Below, in pieces: positions 35,101-44,095 of a stretch of DNA of 64,000 bases. Every line of letters starts with the position of its first letter. Position 1 is the stretch's first letter. This stretch comes from Amylostereum areolatum. Lineage: Eukaryota; Basidiomycota; Agaricomycetes; Russulales; Stereaceae. Under the pieces are notes generated by a model. The model was not told where the DNA came from. It saw only the letters and a program-made list of their open reading frames with translations, and ran no database searches. The DNA is taken from assembly GCA_012932865.1 (NCBI GenBank), contig SAXG01000018.1, positions 372,001 to 436,000 on the forward strand, read 5' to 3'. Made by a program: the position numbers and the translations under genes.

Positions 35101-36064
35101 GGTAGACTTTGCAATCTACGGGTGTGAAATCGGGCTTGAGTTCGATGGCGTGGTCCCAAGGTCGTCTTTTTGGGAGTTTATCAAAGTCGTCTTTGTCGAA
35201 GATGTCCTTAAATTCGTGATAATCCGAGGGGACGCGTTCCGCGAAGGTTTGAGCCTTTTTCTTCGCGTTTTCCGCAATGGCGATGTCCGAAGCAAGTGTC
35301 CTGACGTATAGCGAGGTCGATGATTGGTAACCTTCCCAGTCAAAGGCGTATAATTGTTCGCCTTCTTCTAGAGGGTAGACTTCGTCAGGTGTTTCCTCAT
35401 CTTTCTCATCGATGTTGAATTTCGTGGGTTGGCATTCCTGGGGGCACCTGTCGAACGTGATAGTCCCTTCTGTCCAATTGATCGACGGGTTGTGCTGTCG
35501 AAGCCATTCGTGACCGATGTAGACGTTCATTCCGAGGTGTGAAACCGCCAAGTCAAGGTCTTCTTCGTGTCCGTGAATGGTTACATGCGCCGTAACGTAC
35601 TCGGTTATTGGTCCTCCCGAGTTGTGGGTTCCGTCTGCGTTTTTAACCGGAATCGGTCGTGCGGTTTTCTTAGTAGGGATGTCGTGTTTTTTGACGAAGG
35701 CTTCGTCAATGCACGACCCCGTACATCCGCTATCGATTAGGGCCTGGGCGTTTACTGTCTTTGGACCGAACTGGAGCCGGATGGGGACGTTGATCTGCTC
35801 TCGTCGTCCGTTTGATCGTATGAACCTCATGGGTGAGTGAAGCTCGTGCAAGGCTTGGATCGCTTGTTCGTCTCCCATTCGGCCGATCTCTTGAACGGCT
35901 TCGTGGGTGGCTTCTTCTCGTCGCTTATGATGAGTCCATATCCGTAGTTCTGCGATCGCGCTTTCAGGTTTGTTTTCCCTTAAGCGTTTCAAGGTCCATT
36001 GCGCAGTTCTTGGTAACGCATATTTTCGTGACGTATCTACACCTGTGGGGGGCGCCCCTGCCAT
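32153..36064 (-). CDS. Pol polyprotein with chromodomain, family-4 element
   Basis: 1303 residues, unbroken, ATG at 36064. Aspartic protease ALIDSGCTG (catalytic Asp 111). Reverse transcriptase with [18 protein letters not shown] (355-371) and YLDD at 468-471. RNase H with VEADSSDYATGAVLSQ (613-628) and DHRNLTYF. Integrase: HHCC finger with Cys 867 and 870, then Asp 900, Asp 960 and Glu 996 as the DDE triad. GPF of the GPY/F module at 1137-1139, and a chromodomain at about 1197-1250 (FLVHWKGYDQSEDTWEP), which in this group is thought to guide integration to modified histones. The stop TGA abuts the LTR. All catalytic residues I can check are present. Confidence 0.95.
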   Translation of the reverse strand: MAGAPPTGVDTSRKYALPRTAQWTLKRLRENKPESAIAELRIWTHHKRREEATHEAVQEIGRMGDEQAIQALHELHSPMRFIRSNGRREQINVPIRLQFGPKTVNAQALIDSGCTGSCIDEAFVKKHDIPTKKTARPIPVKNADGTHNSGGPITEYVTAHVTIHGHEEDLDLAVSHLGMNVYIGHEWLRQHNPSINWTEGTITFDRCPQECQPTKFNIDEKDEETPDEVYPLEEGEQLYAFDWEGYQSSTSLYVRTLASDIAIAENAKKKAQTFAERVPSDYHEFKDIFDKDDFDKLPKRRPWDHAIELKPDFTPVDCKVYPLTLDEQGKLDDFLEENLRSGRIRNSKSPMASPFFFIKKKDGSLRPVQDYRRLNDMTIKNRYPLPLVQELLDKLKGAKVFTKLDVRWGYNNVRIKEGDEWKAAFRTNKGLFEPTVMFFGLTNSPATFQAMMNDLFRDLIHEGIVVVYLDDILIFTETLEQHRQAVKQVLQILRDNNLYLKPEKCDFEQEEIEYLGMIVGHGKVRMDPAKVAAITNWTAPTTKKQLQSFLGFCNFYRRFVPDFSRIAHDLTKLTGHTDWEWTDAQQVAFEELKRRITSQPVLAIPTDNEKFRVEADSSDYATGAVLSQKQANGHWHPIAYFSKALSPAERNYEIYDKELLAIMSALDEWRQYLMGARQPFDIWTDHRNLTYFRKAQKLNRRQARWLMELQEYDFTLTHKAGNQMGKPDAISRQAGLKKGENDNKDVVLLKTELFRALRTPEGSGIMVDGPENAFITRIKGTTKQDDSVKRALAMKVKGWKEQENNLFTFQQRIYVPRDKKLRADIIQAHHDGPLNGHPGRYKTHELITRNYWWPAIRDDVRKYVEGCETCQRNKIRHDQIAAPLHPHEPPKGPWEHVSIDFVMPLPVSEGYDAICNVNCMGTKQVVFWATTKDLTEDELAKEFLRNVVPHHGVPRKIVSDRGSVFVSKFTKALCEQLGIEANPSTAYHPQTDGQTERSNMTMENYLRIYVNHRQDDWAHFLPLAMTAFNNMTHSSIGMSPNFANYGRELYLGTNPRRETTNPTANELAQRMRDIYTEARSALKAAQNDQKRFYDRNKADPVDYHVGDFVWLEAKTRDGQTVIHTVRPMQKLDAKRFGPFKVLKKVGASAYHLQLPKTWGRKHPVFNESLLSPHNGPAFDQQKKAPPPPPDLIQGEEFYEVESIVDVRRKSKRLEFLVHWKGYDQSEDTWEPKTNLGKAKKPLDDFYRRHPHRLKTAQMAPHTPITIEANHTIMKAAHERLDKHLVCRRVYHRDSTRTMKLTGR

Positions 36065-36084
36065 CGCGCCTCCCCTGTCCCGAG

Positions 36085-36744
36085 CTAACTCGGGTCCACC
36101 GGGATTTCCCTGTCAATGCAACCCCCGTCTCCGTTTTCCGGCTTCGTGTCCCCGACCTTGCAAGAAGGATCTGGCGTGTATCCGCCCTGAGGAGGTCGAA
36201 CTATGCCCTTTTCCTCTCGGGGAGGTGGTTGGGTGACATCCGTATCCTCCTCATGGATGGTGCCCACATGAGCGCGCGATGTCTTAGGGAGTTTCACCGG
36301 TGGCACTCGGAGGAAGGGGTTGAACGCGGGCCATGTGAAGGTCCGCGGCTTGATTGGATCCAGGATTTTCGGGGCGGCCCAGTCGACGGTGTTGAAGGCC
36401 GTCCATCCGACCGGGAATTTCTTCCTTTCTTCGTCCTTCTTGAGGGCAGGCTTCTCACCTGGGCTACAGTTTATCGTCGTGTTGGACGTGCGGAGCGACA
36501 TATACGGGGGAGGAGGGGATTTAATTGTGTCCAGCGACGCGCCCCAGCCATCGCGCGTCGTAGTCTCGGTCTTCACCGAGTCCTTTTCCAGTGAGGGATG
36601 TACATGTGATCGTAAACGAGAATGGGGCCAGCGATTGAAGAAATCCGGGTCAGGGAAGCGAGAGGGTACAGAGAGTCCTGATGATAGAATGCGAGAAAGA
36701 GGCCATCGAGAAACTGGTTTCGAGGCGTTGGATGCCGTGTTCAT
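36085..36744 (-). CDS. Linker frame between gag and pol, family-4 element
   Basis: 219 residues, Pro/Lys-rich, no known domain. It lies in the -1 frame relative to gag and is continuous with the TTTTT run at the gag end; its first ATG (36744) lies 11 bases after the gag stop. Its TAG (36087-36085) sits in the loop of a 6-bp hairpin (CCCGAG/CTCGGG, 36079-36094), 20 bases before the pol ATG, which is in the third frame. It could be the N-terminus of a frameshift product, or a separate protein made by reinitiation. Confidence 0.55.
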   Translation of the reverse strand: MNTASNASKPVSRWPLSRILSSGLSVPSRFPDPDFFNRWPHSRLRSHVHPSLEKDSVKTETTTRDGWGASLDTIKSPPPPYMSLRTSNTTINCSPGEKPALKKDEERKKFPVGWTAFNTVDWAAPKILDPIKPRTFTWPAFNPFLRVPPVKLPKTSRAHVGTIHEEDTDVTQPPPREEKGIVRPPQGGYTPDPSCKVGDTKPENGDGGCIDREIPVDPS

Positions 36745-36755
36745 CCTTCGCCCCT

Positions 36756-38597
36756 CTAAAAATCCGACTCCGCGTCGGCATCCGATCCACCGCTCTTGGT
36801 GCTCCTGTCGTCGACTACCTTGTCTTTGTCCTTCTTCTTCTTCTTTGCTTCCGTCTTGGGCGTCGGCGTGGTTTTGCCGTCGGTTTCCACCAGAGCGCGG
36901 AGGATCATCTTTCGCTGCTCGTCGTCTAGAGTGTTAATCCATTCTTTGGGCGAGGCGAACTCTTCCGTGGTCTGGGACCGTGCTTGCTGGTTGGGGTTGC
37001 GTTTGAAGGGAGGCGGTCGCGGGGTGTTCGAGGAGCGGGGTCCTTTGTAATTGGGAGACGTGCTGTAGCGATCGCGTCCCCACTTTCTTCGGATATATTC
37101 GACCGACGCTTTGCAGTCTTTGGAGATGTGGTTGGTCATTCCACATTTGAAGCAGCGTCCCTTGGTATCGACGGCGCCTATGTCCATGGCTTGTCCACCG
37201 CCTCCATGAATGGTACCCGTGGCATCTTTGACGTCTTTGGGTTTGGAGGTGGTATGGGTGGAGGAGGAGGGGTGTCCGCGGTGCATTTCGGAGATTTCGC
37301 GCCAGGCATTGTCCATCTCGGTGACGCGTTTCTTCCAGTCGGTGTATGTGGTGGGGACCGGCGGGCTGCGGAAGATGTTCTTCAGTATCTCTATCTTGAT
37401 GTTGGCTTTGAGAATACGAAGGAACCAGGCGTCGTCGTTGGTGGGGATAACGTTAGCGCGTCGCGCAATTTGTTCGAACTTAACGAAGAATTCATCGGCT
37501 GATTTGTTCCCCATTTTGAACTGATCCAGTTCATTGAGCGCGTCTTGCTGATCCGAGGTGCTGACGAAGGAGGCGTCGAGGGCGGTGATGAAGTTGGCCA
37601 TAGTGACCGTGGTTCCGGCGGTGAGGACATTGGCGTCTTTGAAGTTGCGCGCCCATTCCTTGGCGGCGCCTTCCCTCATGTAACTGAGAATGAAGCGGAC
37701 TTGGTCGATTTCACTGATGAAGTCTTGGGGGGCCGCTTCGATGTAACTGGTGACTTCATGTTTGAAGTCCGCGTATTCAGAACGTTTTCCGCTGTACTCC
37801 CGTGGTTTGGCGGCGTGGATTTTTCGTTTAGCGGTAGCGGCTGTCGGTGCTCCTGGGGCGGCGGGAGTGAATGCGGCGATGATTAGGTTACTGAAGGCGT
37901 GCCAGTTTCCGGCGTCGACATAGGCCCATTGTGTTCCATTTAATGGGTCGTCGGTGAATTCGAATTTGGCGACTTCGTACGCTATTCCATTAAGGAAAGC
38001 GTAGCGGGTATTTCCGATGACGGGGGCGAATGCGGCGATGTTGGCGGGGCAGTTGGTTTGATCGGCCGCGCGGCGGTTGAGGACAGTGGCGGCCATGGCT
38101 TGTCTTCTTTTCCAGGCGGATGAGGGGGGGGAGCGGGGTCGTAGGGGTCCGGTGTGGGTTTGGACTTGGAAGGTTCGAGGGGGTGGGTTATATGGTGGGG
38201 GTGGGGGTGGTGCGGGGGGAGGTTGGTTCCTTAGACGTTCTTCACGTCGGTCGTAGTCTAGGGCGATGAGGGCGAGGTGGTCTTCGGTGAGGGCTTGATT
38301 CCCTTCTTCGTCGGCACACCACTCTCCGTCAACAAAGTAGACTTGTTCTTCTTCTTCGTCTCCTTCTAAGTGGATGAAGTAAAGAAATCTCCGTTCCCTT
38401 CGGAGGTATTCTTCGGTGATTCCTCGGGGGAGGGGATGGGGACTACGGGGGGCGTAATCCGTAAGTGGACGACACGGTTTAGAGTGGGCGAGGGATTTGG
38501 GGCGGAGTTGCGATGTAGGGGACGGGGATCTGATCCCAGTCGTTGTTATTGAGGTTTTCTGGTTCTCCCCACTCGAGGTTGTCGGAGTCGTATTCAA
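36756..38597 (-). CDS. Gag, family-4 element
   Basis: 613 residues from ATG 38597. The N-terminal third is Pro-rich and acidic. A capsid-like helical core follows (KPREYSGKRSEYADFKHEV onward), then the CCHC zinc knuckle CFKCGMTNHISKDC and a charged Lys/Asp-rich tail. It ends GAT TTT TAG, the same terminus as in the other two families. Confidence 0.88.
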   Translation of the reverse strand: MNTTPTTSSGENQKTSITTTGIRSPSPTSQLRPKSLAHSKPCRPLTDYAPRSPHPLPRGITEEYLRRERRFLYFIHLEGDEEEEQVYFVDGEWCADEEGNQALTEDHLALIALDYDRREERLRNQPPPAPPPPPPYNPPPRTFQVQTHTGPLRPRSPPSSAWKRRQAMAATVLNRRAADQTNCPANIAAFAPVIGNTRYAFLNGIAYEVAKFEFTDDPLNGTQWAYVDAGNWHAFSNLIIAAFTPAAPGAPTAATAKRKIHAAKPREYSGKRSEYADFKHEVTSYIEAAPQDFISEIDQVRFILSYMREGAAKEWARNFKDANVLTAGTTVTMANFITALDASFVSTSDQQDALNELDQFKMGNKSADEFFVKFEQIARRANVIPTNDDAWFLRILKANIKIEILKNIFRSPPVPTTYTDWKKRVTEMDNAWREISEMHRGHPSSSTHTTSKPKDVKDATGTIHGGGGQAMDIGAVDTKGRCFKCGMTNHISKDCKASVEYIRRKWGRDRYSTSPNYKGPRSSNTPRPPPFKRNPNQQARSQTTEEFASPKEWINTLDDEQRKMILRALVETDGKTTPTPKTEAKKKKKDKDKVVDDRSTKSGGSDADAESDF

Positions 38598-39366
38598 GGG
38601 AGTCGTCGTCGACGAGGGTAGTAGTGTCGGAGAGGTATAGGTCGAGGATGTCGTCGACTTCGTCTAGTTCGCTTCCAATTCCTCCTCCGTCTCCGATGGT
38701 CCAAGGCCCAAGTGGATAAATCCGCGGGGATCCGTCCAGGGATCGCAAGCTACTGGGTGCGGACCTGCTGGAATCTGAATCCTCGTGGGTTGAGGGGAGG
38801 GGACTGCTGGGGGCTGTCCAGAAGCCTTCTTCTTGCGGTGGCGGGCTTGGCGTTGGCGTTGGCCTCCCACCTTCTGGGCTGGTCGTGGTGTAGAGGGGGA
38901 TGGGGGTGTGGGGCCCGTACCACTGATTTGGTAGTTGTTCAGTTCCGGTAGATTGCAGAGAAATAGGGCCGGAACTCAAGCCGGGGATGGCCCTGTTCAA
39001 TTGATACGATGATCCGAGTCCAGTCAACTCGAACCCGAAATCCCCAATCAGGGTTGCTCGCAGAGGCGTAGACCCAGTTGTGGGCGTCGAAGAGGTTGTC
39101 GCCAAAGTAGGCGGTGATGGCGGTGTCACGTTCGATTTCGGTGACGGCTGTGAATTCTTCGCGTTCATACACGAAGTCGAAGTCGGGGAAATGGAAGTTT
39201 TCTTCTTCCAAGGCTTGGTGTTCCTCTCCCATGTACTAGCCCCCGAGTCGAGGACGGTTACTAGTACGGCAAGGGGATCGGGTGTCGAGGGATATGTCAC
39301 TGGTCTTTCCAATCGCAAGACGGTCTGCCTCAGCCTTCTCGGCCTGTTGGCTGTCTCTTCGTTCAA
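38479..39366 (-). other. Long open frame in the family-4 leader
   Basis: 295 codons in another frame than both ORF0 and gag, overlapping the gag start by about 120 bases. The right end (EETANRPRRLRQTVLR) is matched in the family-3 leader at the DNA level over about 50 bases, which may reflect a conserved RNA signal rather than protein. The left half is Ser/Pro/Asp-rich. Whether it is translated is unclear. Confidence 0.35.
38939..39232 (-). CDS. Pre-gag small protein (ORF0), family-4 element
   Basis: 97 residues from ATG 39232, acidic at the N-terminus, with an HNW core like family-3 ORF0 and a C-terminus FRPYFSAIYRN. Function unknown. It lies inside a longer frame in another phase, so only the similarity in position, leader context and core to the family-3 ORF0 argues that it is real. 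Confidence 0.5.
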   Translation of the reverse strand: MGEEHQALEEENFHFPDFDFVYEREEFTAVTEIERDTAITAYFGDNLFDAHNWVYASASNPDWGFRVRVDWTRIIVSIEQGHPRLEFRPYFSAIYRN

Positions 39367-39695
39367 GGGTCACGAGCCCAAGAACTTCTCGGGTCACTTT
39401 CCCTTTGTCGCTTTTACTAGCCTCCTACACCGTTAGGTGCACCTTCAACTGTCACGTCTGGGTTCTCGTGGTGTTCGAGGGGCCCCGAGTACGCGTAACG
39501 TAACGCGGTTACGTCAAGCCGGCGCCGCTGATGCGTGCACACGACCACAGAATCAGGGGTGACTAGTCGCGTACGCTGGGGGCAATGATCCGAGGCGGCA
39601 CGAAGAAAAAGTGGAGTTAGTAGCGCAATAAGGCGTCTACTACGGACAGGTATGCTACGCTACGATGGTCGTCGGGTAGTGCGATGGTAAAGTAG

Positions 39696-39705
39696 ATCTC
39701 GACCT
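39696..39705 (-). other. Self-primer binding site, family 4
   Basis: In element orientation AGGTCGAGAT lies two bases inside the 5' LTR and is the exact reverse complement of ATCTCGACCT at 39799-39808 in the LTR, about 38 bases after the start of the TATATAAAG box. Compared with family 3, one base differs in the primer and the pairing base differs in the site. Confidence 0.75.
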
Positions 39706-39707
39706 TA

Positions 39708-40201
39708 TGTCAGCAACGGCCTTAGTGACGAGCACTAGGCGACGACGTGTGACACAAGTGAAGAGGGACGATGGGGGATAAGGTCAGTAGTATTGACTAG
39801 GTCGAGATGGGGAATATGTACAGGAGGAACGGAGCCCTTTATATACTACGAGGCAGAGTCACTTAGTAAGCTACGACACACGGCGGTCAGTAAGCAGAGC
39901 TAAGTATAGATACATGCGCAGCAGGATCAGTAAGCGAGACAATAAGGATGAGCCAGGTCCGGGGCGGCATGATGTCATGCGCAGCATTATGATGTCATGT
40001 GGAGTCAAAGGAAGCGATGATAAGACGAGCCTGGAGTCATGATGTCAGGAAGGAGCAAGGATAAGCCGAGTCTCCACCGGAGTGACGGAGTGTTACTAAG
40101 TGATGAGTAGTCAGATAGAAATGAAAATAAAAATGAATTGGGATATTATCCCCGAGGTCCCCGAGGTGTCCGAGATGTCCGGAATGGTAACGTTCATGAC
40201 A
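39708..40201 (-). repeat. LTR E, 5' LTR of the family-4 element
   Basis: 494 bases, near-identical to LTR D. It contains the TATA box (39838-39846 on the plus strand, as CTTTATATA) and the self-primer sequence. Confidence 0.95.
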
Positions 40202-40206
40202 GTCAG

Positions 40207-41590
40207 GCATTGTCAACCCAAGGACGCTTCGCCTTAAAACCCGCCTGGTTACTCCCGCTGTCGGTTGCTTGTCGTTCCCTTGTTTATCCTGACAATTCCC
40301 TCTAGCCATCTTTATTTTCATGAAAACGCAAACATCTCACTGCAGGTGGAGGGGCATACGCAGCGCCTGCTCTCTCGATCGTCGTGGAGTTTTCAAAGTT
40401 CGATTCGCCGAAAGACACGGAGATTTGGTACCTTCATTCGCGCCCAAGCCCCGACGCCCAATGGTCTGGCAATCTCACTTGGAACCCCCAAGATTGGCGG
40501 GTGGCACACCGGGGACGAGGTCGTCCCTCTTGACACCATTGGTCCTCCCCGAGAATGGCAGCAAACATGAATATGGGTAATTTTTCTGGATTTGCAACCA
40601 CCATCAAGGTGTCGCACGAAGGTGTCCGCCGCCGAAAATCTTGTTCTCCGCCAGAATGGCGTAGCTCTGTCGAGAGATCTTCCGTTTGACCCCGGCAAGC
40701 ATCTTCTCCGAATTGTTCAGACCGCTTATAGGGTCTTCGGAACCCGAGTCGGGTTCGCAAAGAACGCGACGGATGGGAGTCATACGCTCCCACAGACCTT
40801 GACACTGCTTGTCATCCACAGAGCCTCCGGACAACCACATTGTGAGCGCGAGGACTAGGATCGACGGGCGACTCAAAGCGTGCCACCCTCTCGAGGGATG
40901 GGCCGGAATACAACAGACATCCTGTGATCAACGTTTCACAATCAACGCTTTGAAGGGTGTGTGCTTCCAAGAAGAAGGGGTTGGGAATGCTGTTCAAGTC
41001 AAAACAACACTACTGAATAAGCCTATGACAAATTGCAGCAGGTGGGACGCGTATATAAGGAGCTCGCTCAGGGGAAGGTGAGTGCAATTCGAACCTCCCG
41101 ATTCCTGCCCGTTAACAACCACTGGCTCAATATTATAGAACGCACAGACTGTTCTCTCTCTCTCCGATGGCCCACCGGTATCTCTCACCCAACTTTTGAT
41201 CGCCGTACCAGGGCGGGCCCCCTCGCTGGTGAGCAATCGGCGCGCCCCGTCACCGCTGGGCAGCGATGATGGTCTGTATCTTTGCTTTCATGGGGACCTT
41301 TTGCTCGAAGTTCATACTGTCTACAGTACAACTGCCTAGCGGCAGTACAAGCGGGACTTCTCGAATTGAGATGGATGGCTGGTTTTGTGGCCGAGATCGG
41401 CGCCGACATGGATATGGTAAAACATGTCACAGGCGTTCGTGAACTTCCCTGGCTGCTATCACGTCTTCCCTTGATCTGACGTCTGTGCTCTCAGAATCGA
41501 ACACGATCTGTGTCGACTTAGGGTTATTGCCAATCAAGGCAGTAACGTCTTACTATGGCTCGCATCGGTCGTGAAGGAAGTCCATTGCGT
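40207..41590. other. Host sequence right of the retrotransposon nest
   Basis: No gene can be supported. Short minus-strand pieces (near 41410-41550) look coding but cannot be joined. A TATATAAGG lies at about 41053 without a gene that would clearly use it. Confidence 0.4.
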
Positions 41591-41855
41591 CTATTTTGCT
41601 GTTAAGTAGGTCTGATGTGAATCGGGAAAGATGAAGTCACATATCACGTACAGAAGGATGTACGTTGAGAACGTGATGAGGAGCGTGAAGAAACCTGCAA
41701 TACGGTGACAGGCATGTCAGAACTGCCACAGGTGAGACAGACATAGTAATGCGACGGGACTCACCGAAGAGTGCGGTCTCAAAGGCGAATCCCGAGAAGT
41801 TCTCTTTCAACCAAGACAGCGCGCCACTCTGCTGAGCATACGTAGCCTCCGCCAT
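41591..41855 (-). CDS. Short hydrophobic protein or gene relic
   Basis: Exons 41765-41855 and 41591-41694, joined in frame by a 70-base intron (GTGAGT donor, TTGCAG acceptor), give 64 residues. The second exon encodes one membrane segment (FFTLLITFSTYILLYVI). The style recalls the first membrane segment of multi-spanning Agaricomycete proteins, so this may be the remaining 5' end of such a gene. No further exons were found to the left. Confidence 0.35.
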
Positions 41856-43510
41856 CGCAAATCGCGTTGACGGAATGACAGTGTGAATATAGGGAAAGAT
41901 CGTCTGTTTTTCGTTGGGTCCCCCTCTTGAATCTTCATGGTTATTCAAATATGTGCGCCCAATGTGTGCCAGCTGTCAAGCTTTCAGGGGTGTCATCGAG
42001 TTCGTCTGATACAGACAGGTCCGGCTCACAATCCTCCGAGTTGGAAATTGCCTCGCTGCATGTATGATCACGAGCTTCAACCTAACCTGAATTACCAGAG
42101 GATAAGAGTAGCGCTTTCAATGAGAATGGCGAACGTGGTGTCGGTAGCACTCCAAGATTCCCGTTTGGGAGTTAGAATTGAAGCTTCCCGATGCCCGAAG
42201 TCATCTCGTAGTGCATATCAAGCCTCCTCCCGACATAAGGAAGTTGTGACATTTGGATCCGATTTTCCAGGACATGATCTATTTGAGGGCCATCAAAGAT
42301 CTACCAAGGACTACGCTTTGCATAACAGAAGTCAAGTTAGAACAACACCACAAAAGGGAGATACACAACGCACGCACGGACACACATATTGCAAGGCAGT
42401 GTTGCGGATGAAAATATATTGTCAGGGTTTACTATGTTCGAGAAATTAGAATAAGTATGAATATCGCAGTATAGAAGGGACCAAGCTTGGCGCTTCAAAG
42501 CTCCTTGAGTGCTCTCTCGTTGGAACTCTGGGACTTTGTGGCCTGGGAGTGGCTGATTGCAATGAAGGGGGCGGACGAAGAGCATGTGGCGACGCGAACA
42601 TATTCAATTTCGCCCTGATTTGTCTTCCGCATGCTCAAGTCCTCCCGAGTCCCCGAGGTAGACGAGACACTCAGTACACTCAGTACACAGGCTTTCGTCA
42701 AATCTTCTCTAGTTCAGGATACTTGGTACTTCCACTGTCATTCCTGTCATCCCGACAGTTACACGACACAGGTGAAGGTGAATGTGAGAGTCTAGAGAGC
42801 AGTGACATACATACCATGTACAAGGTCGAAGAGTGGAAGTCCAGCGCACGGTGACTGGGAGCATGCATATGGAAAAAACAGATAGAATTCAGACAGGATG
42901 ATGTGGTATACATGGCATTGGAGAACACCTCACCGCCAGTGTGGGCGTTTGGCCGCTTGGCGGCCCCGACAGACGCCCACATGGCTCGACCGTTCCGTTA
43001 CCCTAGATTAGGGTCAGCCTTGCAAACCGGCATAAAAAAGGCCTGCCCAGCCCGAGGGCCGAAGCAGGACAGGGAAATATTGCGACGGTGCACTAGCCGA
43101 AGCCAGTACAAACCGTGAGCTCCCCCTGTAAGGACAAGGTCGCCGTGCTATGGGAGGACCCCATGGCCCACGACCCCAGGTAGGTGAAGGGGACCGTGCC
43201 ATCAAGGTAAGTATGAGGAATTCACGGTGTGAGCATCGTCCCTTTTATACTTTTGGAGCTTGGGCACGGACCACAAGCTAGGGCGCAGCGAAGGAGGACA
43301 CGCGTTTGGGCGAGACGCGGGTGTTTCGTTCGGGGCGGACGACGCGCGGCGCGCCGCTGTGAATCACGGATTCGCAAGTGATACTCTTTGCATTCAATTT
43401 ACATAGCCCAGTTCGTGCTTAGTCCATACGATGCTACACCCATAGCTTCATTACAATGTTCTACGCCCGGAAAGAGAACGCTATCGTCCGATCCCATCCC
43501 TCAGCCTTCT
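41856..43510. other. Intergenic stretch
   Basis: About 1.65 kb without a supported gene. Open frames are short and without motifs. A small palindrome-like ACCCTAGATTAGGGT lies at about 43000. GC content rises strongly at 43270-43370. Confidence 0.45.
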
Positions 43511-44095
43511 TTAGTTCACTCCCCAGGTGACGTTGTTCACGATACCCTGGTCGATGGTCGCGAACTTCGTGAACCCGGGGGGCGAGAGCCCGACGTTGAA
43601 CTCGGGGCCGTCAGGGAAGAGGTCGACGATTTGCGCAGTGACGTTGGTCCCGTTGACTGGATGTATGCGCGTTCAGCAGGGCTCACGGGAGACGAAAAAC
43701 GGTCAACGCACAGCTGACGGTGAGATTGTGCGTGCAGATGGGGTTTCTGAAGGGAATACCTGTTAGACGTTAGTGAACAGAAGCGCAGAAAGCGATTCAC
43801 AAGTTCGGGTTGGCCGTCGCGCCCCTATGAAAGAGTGGTCAGTGCGCGTTAGCGCTGGAAGGGTAAGCGGACTCACGGGAAGCTGTTGAAGAACTGCTCG
43901 GAGACGGTGGCAACTGTCTGGGCGGTCGTGTTGGTGAGTCCGCATGCACCGAGGCCGGGGTCAAATGTGAACACTGAAAGATCGGGGTCAATGACGCTGG
44001 AAACAGAGCTGCAAAGGGGCTGACGGACGGGTCCCGGTGTGGTTCTGACATGCAGCCAGAGCGAAAAGTGCAGACAGAGAAAGGAGCCGGAGCAT
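43511..44095 (-). CDS. Small secreted expansin-like (RlpA-like double-psi beta-barrel) protein
   Basis: Five exons (44050-44095, 43877-43973, 43801-43824, 43712-43746, 43511-43656) give 115 residues. The N-terminus MLRLLSLSALFALAA is a signal peptide. The mature part has the DPBB pattern FTFDPGLGACG, a central PNLNPICTHNLTVS and ATAQIVDLFPDG-type strands near the end, read here as VTAQIVDLFPDG. Such one-domain proteins are related to expansins and barwin and act at cell walls without known catalysis. An ATAAAAA box lies about 60 bases upstream. The four introns are 54-76 bases; one exon is only 24 bases. Confidence 0.78.

Larger units (their letters stand above)
31656..40206 (-). mobile_element. 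Near-intact Ty3/gypsy chromovirus (family 4) with GTCAG target duplications
   Basis: The element occupies 31661-40201 (8541 bases) on the minus strand, flanked by GTCAG at 31656-31660 and 40202-40206. LTRs D and E differ by three substitutions and one 2-base indel over 492 bases (about 0.6 percent), so the insertion is recent. From right to left it has the 5' LTR, self-primer site, small ORF0, gag, a linker frame, a 1303-residue pol with chromodomain, and the 3' LTR. The main frames are unbroken. Confidence 0.95.

Noticed and set aside
41033..41110. Possible second tRNA-like T-arm (GGTTCGAATT on the minus strand)
   Set aside because: The flanking bases do not pair and no acceptor or anticodon stem can be formed.
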